Shown here one piece after another: positions 39,558-51,706 of a stretch of DNA of 64,000 bases. The notes beneath the pieces were generated by a model. The model was not told the DNA's origin, searched no databases, and worked only from the letters and a program-made list of their open reading frames with translations. Both the position numbers and the translations under genes were made by a program. The DNA comes from Candidula unifasciata (taxonomy: Eukaryota > Mollusca > Gastropoda > Stylommatophora > Geomitridae), in assembly GCA_905116865.2 (NCBI GenBank), contig CAJHNH020000557.1:463476-527475 (forward strand), read 5' to 3'. Position 1 is the stretch's first letter. Every line of letters starts with the position of its first letter.

Positions 39558-41522
39558 TTAAGCGTCATCTTTAACCACAGCAGACTCCTCAGACCCCTCC
39601 TCCTCATCCTCAACATCCCCAACACTGTTATTAACAGGATCTTTGCCATTGCTACCAATAAAGTTGCTGATTTCGGAAAAATACGCATCGTCCTTGTCTT
39701 CGAGCTCTGCGGTCGGGGAGTCTACAACATTAGGTCCTTCTTGTTCATGTTTTTTAAGATGCCTGTCCAGGTTGGTCTGCTGTCCGAAGCAGCGATCACA
39801 GAGTTGACATTTGAACGGCTTCTCCTTGTTGTGAATGTTTCTCACGTGCCGTTGTAAGTTGGAGGAGATACTGAAGGACCGTTCGCAGTATTTGCACTTA
39901 TACGGTTGTTCCCCCGTGTGAGTCCGCAGATGTCGGGTCAAGTTCGCGGAGCGCGGAAATACTTTCCCACAAAACTTGCAGGAATATCTTTCTTTTGACT
40001 TGCCAGGAGCTCCAGGGCCAAAGTGGTGTTGGTGATGGCTGTGAGATGGGTGATGTTGGTTGTGATGGTTGGGGAATTCGCCAGATTTATCCAGTTTCAT
40101 CATTGGGGACAGGACTTTGTCGAAGTCATGTCGAGGCATCATGCTGAACTGATGGGGGTGGAGACCGGGGAAAGCAGTCGGACCAGGCATGGGGAAGCGA
40201 GTGAAAGAGGATGAAAACTTGGCTGCAGCTTCCTGTTGCAGTTTCATGTCTTCCTTGATCCGTAAAAGGGATTCCATCATGATCGGACTGAACGGGTAGC
40301 TGAAAGGACTAATGACGCTGGATTTGGGATCTGGGATGGCGACTGACTGTATAGACATGGATGTCGCGGTTGCAAGATGAGATACAGACGATGTAGCTGG
40401 TGATGAGGATGTGTGCGAGGATGCAGGCAGCGTAGGTGACGATGCGATGTCACCATATATATGGGTTTTTCTTGGGGTTTCAGTTGGGTGGATGGGGACT
40501 GGCTTGACTAGCTTCTTGCTGAGGTCAAGAGGGACGTCGTCTTTGGGGCTGGACTTTCCAACTTCTTTTTCCGTCTCCCTTGTAGACGTTTTACCATTCT
40601 GAATCACCTCCGGTTTGGTGGCCTGGCGGGAGAGATCGTAAGGGTCATCGTGCTTATGTGAAAAGGATGGCGACAATTGCGAGGTATTAGAACCCGCAAC
40701 AGATGAAACTATGGGTGACTGGGGCCTGAACTGGGTAAAACCTGGAGGTGCGATACTGTTTCCCCTAACGGGTTTCTCATATTTCGGTGAGGGAGATTCT
40801 TCCATTCTAGACACTTGAACGGGAGTTTCTTCACTCTCCGATGTCTGGTTTGCACGAGCCCCGTCAAGCTTTCTTCTCAGCGGCGTTGAACACTCGAGTT
40901 CATCCTCGGACAATTTGCTTATATCCAGCTCGCATTCGCTACTATCGTCTGAAAGATCCGCATCAGACATCGCGGAAGATTCAGTTTCAAGCTTCAGCCT
41001 GGAATCCATTCTGAAGGGAGAAGAGAAGCATGACGCCTTGGAGGCTACGCTTCCGGCATCAGGTGACAAGTGGAGCTTCCGGTCTGGAGAGAGATGTTGC
41101 ATGCTGGCCGCAAGTTTCAGAGCAGACGAGGGAGAAACTGTTGAAGCTCCCAGCATTGTAGGAAGTCCTTGAGGCAACAGACCCGCGAAAGTGCCAAAAT
41201 GAGGGTATGGAGAAAAGGGAAATTGAGGACGGGCAGCGGCTGCGGCGGCAGCAGCGGCGTAAATGCTTGGATATAATGAAGGATTGAGATGTGGCGCTTG
41301 GCCGTTTGAAGACATCGACATGGGAGAGAGCTTCTCTGAAGGGTAGATAGATCTCATGCCGTTACGCATGACGCCTTCGCAGAAACGCTTGTGCTTGCTG
41401 AGTGAGGTGACAGTAGAGAAAGCCTGTCCACAATCCTTACATTTGATCTGTTGCCTGCAGTCTGCATGCATCCGCTTGTGTCTGCACAGGTTGGAGAACT
41501 GAGTGTAAGCCTTCAGACACAC
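39558..41522 (-). CDS. MECOM: PRDM3/16-like last exon
   Basis: This 1965-base exon opens at acceptor TTGACCTCCAG with [19 protein letters not shown]. It holds the last proximal finger, an alanine run ([14 protein letters not shown]), PYDLSRQ, PLDLSKK, a histidine-rich stretch ([16 protein letters not shown]) and the three distal fingers, then stop TAA. In vertebrate orthologues this part is spread over several exons, so fusion by intron loss is inferred. Confidence 0.96.
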   Translation of the reverse strand: MCLKAYTQFSNLCRHKRMHADCRQQIKCKDCGQAFSTVTSLSKHKRFCEGVMRNGMRSIYPSEKLSPMSMSSNGQAPHLNPSLYPSIYAAAAAAAAARPQFPFSPYPHFGTFAGLLPQGLPTMLGASTVSPSSALKLAASMQHLSPDRKLHLSPDAGSVASKASCFSSPFRMDSRLKLETESSAMSDADLSDDSSECELDISKLSEDELECSTPLRRKLDGARANQTSESEETPVQVSRMEESPSPKYEKPVRGNSIAPPGFTQFRPQSPIVSSVAGSNTSQLSPSFSHKHDDPYDLSRQATKPEVIQNGKTSTRETEKEVGKSSPKDDVPLDLSKKLVKPVPIHPTETPRKTHIYGDIASSPTLPASSHTSSSPATSSVSHLATATSMSIQSVAIPDPKSSVISPFSYPFSPIMMESLLRIKEDMKLQQEAAAKFSSSFTRFPMPGPTAFPGLHPHQFSMMPRHDFDKVLSPMMKLDKSGEFPNHHNQHHPSHSHHQHHFGPGAPGKSKERYSCKFCGKVFPRSANLTRHLRTHTGEQPYKCKYCERSFSISSNLQRHVRNIHNKEKPFKCQLCDRCFGQQTNLDRHLKKHEQEGPNVVDSPTAELEDKDDAYFSEISNFIGSNGKDPVNNSVGDVEDEEEGSEESAVVKDDA

Positions 41523-43849
41523 CTGGAGGTCAAGACACAACATTCGCATGAAATTTCAATGTTTATAAACTCTGATAAAATAACTAAATAATGGAAGCAA
41601 TAACCTAATTTATTTTTATTTTGTCGTCTCACTGATACCAGGTTGTAATCCAGTGACGTGGTTTTCTGTATGTGTCTTGCGCTTCTTGGCTTGGCTTGGC
41701 TTTTTTACCCCACCAGGACATCACACAAGCGATAAACACCCAATGACACAAAGTGCCACCATGCGGATGAGGATCACCGTGGAGAGGTCCCAGAAACCGC
41801 GTTCAGACATTTGGCCATATTGATGACCTGCCTATATTGCGGCCCCTGGCAAAAGCCAGAGTGAGGCTTCAAATAACAAAAAATAACGTCCTAAGAAGGA
41901 CGTAAGGAATTAATTATTTGCGCTTCTTGGGTGGCTTAAGTGATTGATTTGTTCATCTTTTTGAAGGTTTCAGCTACAACATTTATCCATCTCTTTCTTG
42001 GTCTTCCTCTAGTCTTCCATCCAAACGTTTAACTGTAAAAAGTCTCATATATGTCTAATAACAAGGCGAGGGCGTGTATGGGTGTGATGGGGCGTTCGGC
42101 ACTGCAGCAAGCAGCTTTAAGGTTGGCTATCTTCTCTTTGGAGAGATGAAATTTCAGTAGCCCGCCAAAGACCCGTACAGCACTCAGCTCAACCCCCATG
42201 TCCTCGTGGATTAAGGGTTCAATGGCTCGCCTGGAAGGAGACGGGCACCAACCAGGTCAGATTTTTGCCTGCCCTGCCACGCGACAGACCTAGCAAGCCG
42301 ACAGTGGTGTATTTGACTGCTACTACTGAAGAAACATTGAATAAAACCAGCTGTAAATTTGCCTAGGTGCTTAGACTGAAAGGCACAGGGCACCGTGGTC
42401 ACTTCAGCAACCCACTTGACCATTTCCATAGAAACCAATGAGATTCATTTATTCAGCTTCAGAGGTCAAAAAGGGAACACCCGAAGGTGTGGGTTGTTCG
42501 TACATCAAAGAATCGTGTTGTGGTGTTTAACAATGTGGGTGTGGGTTATATCAAAGCTGTGGATTGTGGGTATATCATATATACATGAAAGATATGGACT
42601 TCGGGTACATCAGCCCTGTGTGGGTTCTGGGTCCCCATTGTGGAGAAAACAAGAATAGACTATTGCCTCCCCAACAAGCATGTCGTAGGAGTCGACTAAC
42701 TGGGAGCTTCCTTTGAAGTCGAGTGCATCTTCCCGAGGGGCAAGTAAAAAACCAAGTCCGTGAAACAGATGTACACAAAGCCACAATTCAAATGTACGAA
42801 AACCAGGACTTTCCGCCAAAGCTTACAGCCGCTTAACAAAAAAGGAGGAGCAATGAAGAGGCTACTTCAGATAGATGGGTTGTGGGTTTTGACTCAGAAT
42901 GCCACAGAGTAACACCTAAGATATCATAGATGTCGGTTCGAAGATATGGGTTGCGTGTGCATCAAAGATGTGGATTCTGGGTACAACAAAGATGTTGGTT
43001 ATGGATGTATAAAAGATGTGGGTACAACACAAATGTGGGTGGCTTTCCTCAGGTGGATACAAAACATCAAAGATGTGGGTACCTTTACTCAAATCAATAC
43101 AAAACATCACAGATATAGGTGCCTTCACTCAGACAGATACACAAAACATCACAGATGTGGGTACCTTCACTTAGATCGATACATAAAACATCACAGATTC
43201 CTCAGACAGATATACAAAACATAACAGATGTGGCTACCTTCACTCAGATCGACACAAAACATCACAGCTGCGGCTACTTTCACCCAGATAGATACTGAAA
43301 ACATCACAGATGTGGGTGCCTTCACTCAGATCGATACAAAACATCACAGATGTGGGTACCTTCACTCAAATCAATACAAAACATCACAGATATAGGTGCA
43401 TTCACTCAGACAGATACACAAAACATCACAGATGTGGGTGCCTTCACTCAGATCGATACAAAAAAACATCACAGATGTGGGTTGTGGCTACATTACCTCG
43501 CACTGGAACGGCTTGATGCTGCTGTGGATGTGTTGATGCTGCTTGAGTCCGCTGGAGGTGGCGAACGTCTTGCCACACTCGGTGCAGGCGTGACTGCGGG
43601 CGCCGACATGCTGGGAACGGATATGACGTTGCAGGTTACTTGGGTCAGTAAAAACCTTGTCGCAGTTTTCGCAAGGGAACTTCCGATCAGCATCGTGAGT
43701 GAGCTATAGTGAACGACACAGTGCGAGCCAGTTAGCGTTGGTCACATGGTTTCAGGGAGTCACAATTATTGACAACTTTCTGTTTATACCCTGACTGAAT
43801 TTATTTTTCTTTTTTAAATATTGTTATTTATATCTTCAATAGACTTTCG

Positions 43850-43940
<91 letters not shown>

Positions 43941-46900
43941 GCGTAATAAAATATTTTGACCACCCGTGGCTTCAGTCTTTAGAAAGTTATGTTTTTTTCA
44001 TGTCGTATTGCTACATATTAATCATCGTCCATTCTTGTGCATGCTGATGAAGGATTATTGACCGCAACGTTTATTTTGTCATTCATGACTGTGCTTTATT
44101 AGGAGTCCTACAAGTTCTTCTTCTCGTTTGGGTTGACGTTTTACGAGTAATTGTACACATGTGTTTATCTTAGTGAATAAAAGTGTTGTAACAGATCTAT
44201 GATTTCTGTGTAAATACGCACTTTACATTTGCAACAAATACGCACGGTCGACAACCCGTGCTCTACCCAGTGGCACTTTGGTTGCAATGCCTACCTTTCT
44301 AAAATAAACTATGTCTACAAATGTACAACAGATGCCCTTGACCGTTATGTGATGTATTGTTTAACTTTCTTTGTAAACTTTCTGCGGGAATCGTTCATTA
44401 AAGCTCATTCATATGCGCACCATTTAGCATCAGTACCTCGGTTCCATAATTACCGGCAATGAAAACGGTGTGCAATTATTTTAGTTCACCCCATCTCGGG
44501 AAATACGAGAGTTTCCAGGGAAAGTCACACATCATAAATCAGGGTTATAGTTAGTCGGGGCTCATTTCACACCGTAAAAGCCTATAATAGCGGACTTTCC
44601 CTGGGAACTGTTGGTTTTCCTGAAATGGGGTGAACTAAAATGAAAAGACCTAAAATAGTTTAACGAAAGTTAGAAGACTGGCCATAGCAATGAACGGATA
44701 TTCAACAGCAGGAGAAATCAATGGCACCATCCACATAAGTCAAGAAACATATCGAAATCATTCAGTTTTCTTGTGGCAGCTTACTTAACAGGTGAGAGTC
44801 ATGTCCCCCCCCCCCCCCCCCCCCTTTTCCCAAAAAAAAGTGAAGCTGACTTTGCCAATCTTTAGAATACCCTGGGTGAAGAAATGGAGAAAGAAAGATG
44901 TTCTTCAGGTTGCCAACACAAAAGAAAACTGGCAGATAAACTGTGTCATCTCTCAGGAAGTGAAAATCGCTGGCCAAATTACAAGCCAAAATGTTTTGAT
45001 AATGGAAAATCGCTGGCCAAATTTCAAGCCAAAATGTTTTGATAATGGAAAATCGCTGGCCAAATTACAAGCCAAAATGTTTTGATAGTGGAAAATCGCT
45101 GGCCAAATTACAAGCCAAAATGTTTTGATAGTGGAAAATCGCTGGCCAAATTACAAGCCAAAATGTTTTGATAGTGGAAAATCGCTGGCCAAATTACAAG
45201 CCAAAATGTTTTGATAGTGGAAAATCGCTGGCCAAATGAGACGCCACAGTGTCCTGGACAGAAAAATGGTCCAAAGCAGTGTTCCTTGAAGAAGAGGCAG
45301 CGGTCGACAACAGCAATAGATGGCGAAGAAGAATGATGGGCAACTGAGAGGCTTTCAGGAGGGTTGCGATGGGAGCAACGTTCCCCATAAGGTGTCATAC
45401 ATGGGATACATAAAAACTATAACGCATAAATAGAAAACCTCGGGAGATGGAAATAGGACACAGCTACCATAGTGGGAATATGTATCAAAGTTCATTAGAT
45501 AAATAATAGTAGTTACAACAGTAGCAGCAGTAATAATAATAGTAGTAGTAATAGTAGTGGTAGCAGCAGCAGTACTACTAGTAGTAGCAGCAGCATCAGT
45601 AATGGTAGTAGTAGTAATAGTAGTAGTAGTAGTAGCAGCAGCAGCAGCAGCGGAAGCAGCAGCAGTAGTAGCAGAGTAACAGTAATAGTAGCAGTATTAA
45701 TAATAGTAGTAACAATAGTAGTGGTAGCAGCAGCAGCAGCAGCAGTACTACTAGTAGTAGCAGCAGCAGTAATAGTAGTACTACTAATAGTAGTACTACT
45801 AATAGTAAATAGTAGTACTACTAATAGTAGTACTACTAATAGTAGTAGTAGTAGCAGCAGCAGCAGCAGCGGAAGCAGCAGCAGTAGTAGCAGAGTAACA
45901 GTACTAGTAGTAGTAGCAGCAGCAGCAGTAATAGTAGTTGTAGCAGTAACAGAAGCAGCAGTAGTTTCAGTCAGTAAGAGGCACACATATCTTCTACTAC
46001 TTCCTGAGCTTGAACTTCCGTGGTTGAATGTATTCTATTCTTGCACCACTTACCATCACTTGCCATTTCCTACAGCTCTCTCCCCACCCCCCCCTTTTTT
46101 TTTTCCTTTTTCACCCTGGCTTTCAATTCTCATTCCTCGAATGTGTTGTATCACTCTATTTCTTTTGCTCTGTGGCTTCCAGGAACAAATATTTATTCTT
46201 TGATTTTTAAATTCCTCTGGCTGTTGTTAGTTTTCCCAACCTATACACATATTTTTTATTATGTGCGACAATTCTAGAGATTTACCTAAGTAAAATGAGA
46301 CAATCTGGCCAGCAGTCTTTTTTTAAGGTAACTATACTAACTGATTGTTTGGGGGTTGTTCGTTCCTGGTCATCTTAATCAAAATATATATTCATCACCG
46401 TAAAGAAAGGTCACAAAGTAATCAATCCACTGTACATTCTAACGATGTCATAATCATCCGTTCTATTCACTCAAATAGACTCTGCCATAACTCACCTGGT
46501 GTCTCTGGAGGTTGGCTTTCCACTGAAAAGACTTAGGGCATTCGTCGCATTTATATTCCCCACCACTGCCCGTCTCCGCCGGTTCCTGGTAGGAATCTGA
46601 ATTGTCGCTGTTGAAAAGAAAAATGAAGGTGTGTAACGGAGTGGATAGGACAGGTAGAGACTGGGTCAGTGAGTGAATAGGGTAGTGAGTGAGTGAATAG
46701 GGTAGTGAGTGAGTGAATAGGGTAGTGAGTGAGTGAATAGGGTAGTGAGTGAGTGAATAGGGTAGTGAGTGAGTGAATAGGGTAGTGAGTGAGTAAATAG
46801 GGTAGTGAGTGAGTGAATAGGGTAGTGAGTGAGTGAATAGGGTAGTGAGTGAGTGAATAGGGTAGTGAGTGAGTGAATAGGGTAGTGAGTGAGTGAATAG

Positions 46901-49900
46901 GGTAGTGAGTGAGTGAATAGGGTAGTGAGTGAGTGAATAGGGTAGTGAGTGAGTGAATAGGGTAGTGAGTGAGTAAATAGGGTAGTGAGTGAGTGAATAG
47001 GGTAGTGAGTGAGTGAATAGGGTAATGAGTGAGTGAATAGGGTAGTGAGTGAGTGAATAGGGTAGTGAGTGAGTGAATAGGGTAATGAGTGAGTGAATAG
47101 GGTAGTGAGTGAGTGAATAGGGTAGTGAGTGAGTGAATAGGGTAGTGAGTGAGTGAATAGGTTAGTGAGTGAGTGAATAGGGTAATGAGTGAGTGAATAG
47201 AGTAGTGAGTGAGTGAATAGGGTAGTGAGTGAGTAAATAGGGTAGTGAGTGAGTGAATAGGGTAATGAGTGAGTGAATAGGGTAGTGAGTGAGTAAATAG
47301 GGTAGTGAGTGAGTAAATAGGGTAGTGAGTGAGTGAATAGGGTAGTGAGTGAGTAAATAGGGTAGTGAGTGAGTGAATAGGGTAGTGAGTGAGTGAATAG
47401 GGTAGTGAGTGAGTGAATAGGGTAGTGAGTGAGTGAATAGGGTAGTGAGTGAGTAAATAGGGTAGTGAGTGAATGAAATAGGGTTAGTGAGTGAGTGAAA
47501 TAGGGGTAGTGAGTGAGTGAATAGGGTAGTGAGTGAGTGAATAGGGTAGTGAGTGAGTGAATAGGATAGTGAGTGAGTGAATAGGATAGTGAGTGAGTAA
47601 ATAGGGTAGTGAGTGAGTGAATAGGGTAGTGAGTGAGTGAATATGGTAGTGAGTGAGTAAATAGGGTAGTGAGTGAGTAAATAGGGTAGTGAGTGAGTGA
47701 ATAGGGTAGTGAGTGAGTGAATAGGGTAGTGAGTGAGTAAATAGGGTAGTGAGTGAGTAAATAGGGTAGTGAGTGAGTGAATAGGGTAGTGAGTGAGTGA
47801 ATAGGGTAGTGAGTGAGTGAATATGGTAGTGAATGAGTGAATAGGGTAGAGAGTGAGTCAATAGGGTAGTGAGTGAGTGAATAGGGTAGTGAGTGAGTGA
47901 ATAGGGTAGTGAGTGAGTGAATAGGGTAGTGAGTGAGTGAATAGGGTAGTGAGTGAGTAAATAGGGTAGTGAGTGAGTGAATAGGGTAGTGAGTGAGTGA
48001 ATAGGGTAGTAAGTGAGTGAATAGGGTAGAGAGTGAGTCAATAGGGTAGTGAGTGAGTGAATAGGGTAGTGAGTGAGTGAATAGGGTAATGAGTGAGTTA
48101 ATAGGGTAGTGAGTGAGTGAATAGGGTAGTGAGTGAGTGAATAGGGTAGTGAGTGAGTAAATAGGGTAGTGAGTGAGTAAATAGGGTAGTGAGTGAGTGA
48201 ATAGGGTAGTGAGTGAGTAAATAGGGTAGTGAGTGAGTGAATAGGGTAGTGAGTGAGTGAATAGGGTAGTGAGTAAGTGAATTAATGCATGGGAGACTGG
48301 ATGAGTGAATGAACGCGGAACCAGTTAGGCAAAGAGTGAGTGATACAATGAGCGAATGAGTGAGAAGAATTAAAGGAGATGTATTTAACAGAAGAAGAAA
48401 TTATGTATTAGCATTCATTGGTTCTGTTCAGGGTTGAATACACTCATTTGATGGTCAGACGGCCCCAGTCCAGTGAAGCAGCTTATTCAACCAAGACTGG
48501 GGTGCGGAAAGGAGAATGCACCATTCAGTGTAGACCCCAATCGCGCCGAGGTGTTCATCTTTCAAACAGATGTCAACAAAAAGAAGTCCAACATGCTGTG
48601 TAAACGACACCAAAGCGCTTATCTAGTACAATTTCGTTATCATGACCTACTGAGGAAGACAGCGAACAACAGAATAAATGTTTAGCCTCCACTGCAGCTC
48701 TCTGTTTGCTCGTCAACACAAATGGTAAACAAGAGGCCGGCTTTTTTGACCATCAAAATGATATAACGCCAAAGTTGTAACTTAATTTTCAATGTCAAAA
48801 TAACTGTCGCTTGGCAGAGTTTTCAACAAAATCTGGCCAGCTTGATCTATATATCAGTTAGGAAACAGAAAAATCACCGAAACGCCCAGTAATGTCTTAA
48901 TCATTCAAAGTCTCCTGTTAAACCTCTCCTCTGCATACAGCACACATTAAACTAGGTGATAAAAAAAAATATTGTAAAAAAGATCTTCTAACAATGCGCC
49001 TTTATGGACATGGAGATTTCCTTCTTTTGATCCAAGATGGAGTTCCGGAAACCTTGTGGGAGATGCAGAGATAATAAAGAACAATAAATCTCCAGCTCTT
49101 TATGTCACATCATGGGAAATTGTTCAGTTGAATGCCAGAATATTTCTTTTACCGCTTCATCACCAGAACTGGATCGATGACAGCTGTTTTTTAAATACAT
49201 CATAGATGGAGATTTGGTGAAGAAGTATTTCCAGATCAGTTCTCCAGGCAGGGTATTATACACGGGAGCAGCGCTGATACATGACTGGTCCAGATCGATA
49301 AGTTATGATATGTGCAAACTGAGTGCGATGTTACTGAATATCTGGAACCATTAATCCTAGCATCAGCGCAGCACAGAGCAAGGAGCGCTCTTCATTCCTT
49401 TTCATAACCTGACGCTGAAAGGTAGAACAGGTCTGGAAAGAAGAAGAAAAAGAAGAAGAAGACGAAGAAAAAGACGAAGAAGAAGAAAAAGAAGAAGAAG
49501 AAGAAGAAGAAGAAGAAGAAGAAGAAGAAGAAGAAGAAGAAGAAGAAGAAGAAGAAGAAGAAGAAGAAGAAGAAGAAAAAAAAAGAAGAAGAAGAAGAAG
49601 AAGAAGAAGAAGAAGAAGAAGAAGAAGAAGAAGAAGAAGAAGACGACGAAGAAGAAGAAGAAGAAGATGTTACTGCCACCCAACCCCTCCCCCATTGTTT
49701 ATCTTTGATATTGATGATGATTAATGTGGATTTTTTTTAAAATCGCTACACTGATAGAAGCAGCAAAGCTGTGGCTCTGTACGTAAATATTAAGAACATC
49801 GTGAACAGAAAAACAATGCAAAATAGACTCACGAAAAGAACTGATTCCAATGAGAACACTGACATGTGTTAATGCTGAGAGAAGGGATAACTGGGGAAGA

Positions 49901-49906
49901 CTGTAC

Positions 49907-49990
<84 letters not shown>

Positions 49991-51652
49991 GGGGGGGAGG
50001 CTGAACAGTTTGACATCAAGCTATGGAAGACCACCATTGTCAGAAATGATTGAAACTATAGGAAACAGAAGGCAGTGGGAAGACACGACTACTAGCATCT
50101 CAGAACAAGGTTATGAAGACGGAGCACGCATGGGAATGCCCCGAGTGCTGTGATGTCGATTCTGGACTCAACTCAACTGGGAATTGAGAGAAGTTTGTTA
50201 GTTCCGATTTGTGATTTCCTGTCAGTGGTGGCGCTACAGTCGGACTTTTATTGCGGTCACGTGAATGCGCAAGTCCGTCTTCATGCGCACTGGGCATATA
50301 GGGCTAGACCTATATTTTTTACACCAATCAGCACTAGGTGGGTGATGTGGTCAACACTACGCTGGTCGCCTTTACTTCCCAGGACTTTACCTGCTACCCA
50401 CTTAGGTTGGGTCGACCTGGGAACCCAAGTCATTTAGACAAAAGTCCGGCTCTGTCAGGGTCTGAACCCACGAGCTTCAGATCTGTAGGCGAGAGTCTAG
50501 CCGCTACACCACAATGGCTCCCGGAGGCTGAAGTACAGCTGTGAAATGTGTACTGCCACCACATGTACTTGATAGGGTACAGTTAGAGACAACTGTACTT
50601 GATGCGGTGGCTATTTTTTTCAGCAGCCATATTTTGCCATCAACGTCCACTCCCTCACACAAACGTTTTCTATTAATACATACATGTTTCTCTCAGAAAT
50701 CTTCAAGCGCCCCCCCCCCCCCCCCCACACATATACATATCTTCCACCTATTTTGTATGCGTCACCACTCAATTTCCGCCTGCCTTAACATTCCTTAACA
50801 CAAATCTTTCCCCTCGTCTAACCCCCCCCCCCCCCACTCTCTTAACATCTTCCCCTCACACAAACCCTCATCCTCACTTGACATCTTCCCCTCACACAAA
50901 CCCTCATCCTCACTTGACACCTTACCCTCACACAAACCCTCATCCTCACTTGACATCTTCCCCTCACACAAACCCTCATCCTCACTTGACATCTTCCCCT
51001 CACACAAACCCTCATCCTCACTTGACATCTTCCCCTCACACAAACCCTCATCTTCACTTGACATCTTCCCGTCACACAAACCCTCATCCTCACTTGACAC
51101 CTTCCCCTCACACACATCCTCACGTCACTGGACACCTCCCCCGCCCCTCCCCCACACACATACACAAACACACACCTTCCCTCTCAAATCCTTAACCCTA
51201 ACCCTCCGACCCCCTATCTGGTAGACACTGCCGCAGCCTAGCAGGAATCGATACAACTATATTTCTCCACACCGTCAGACCGGGCATTATCGAGCATATC
51301 ACTTGGGCTTCTGTGATTACAATACACTTTATTGATGAATCGATCGCGCCCATCATAAATAATCAATAGTTTTCAATGCCAGCATTAAAGATGCGATCTA
51401 AAGATAAACAGATTTTTATGATTATTTTAGGAGCGGCATTCAAGTCTCCTGACTGTCGATTCTTCCTTGGCCTTAGGTTTCTGTCAGGGACAAGGCATTG
51501 ATATCGAACATTTACAGAAAGTGTCAGAGACAGAAGATCCGATTTCGATCCACGCAAACGCTCTAATCTTTAAAAATGTTTTTGTTCTTTGATAAGTAAT
51601 GAACTGTAGGGATCCTGTGTCACTGGCTTGGGTGTCTTTCATGTTGACTACG

Positions 51653-51706
<54 letters not shown>

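Noticed and set aside
47484..48041. 185-residue frame of [12 protein letters not shown] repeats
   Set aside because: A reading of the 20-bp satellite; three units equal 60 bases, so frames remain open by arithmetic.
51190..51205. Telomere-like CCCTAA units
   Set aside because: Only two units; expected by chance in C-rich DNA.
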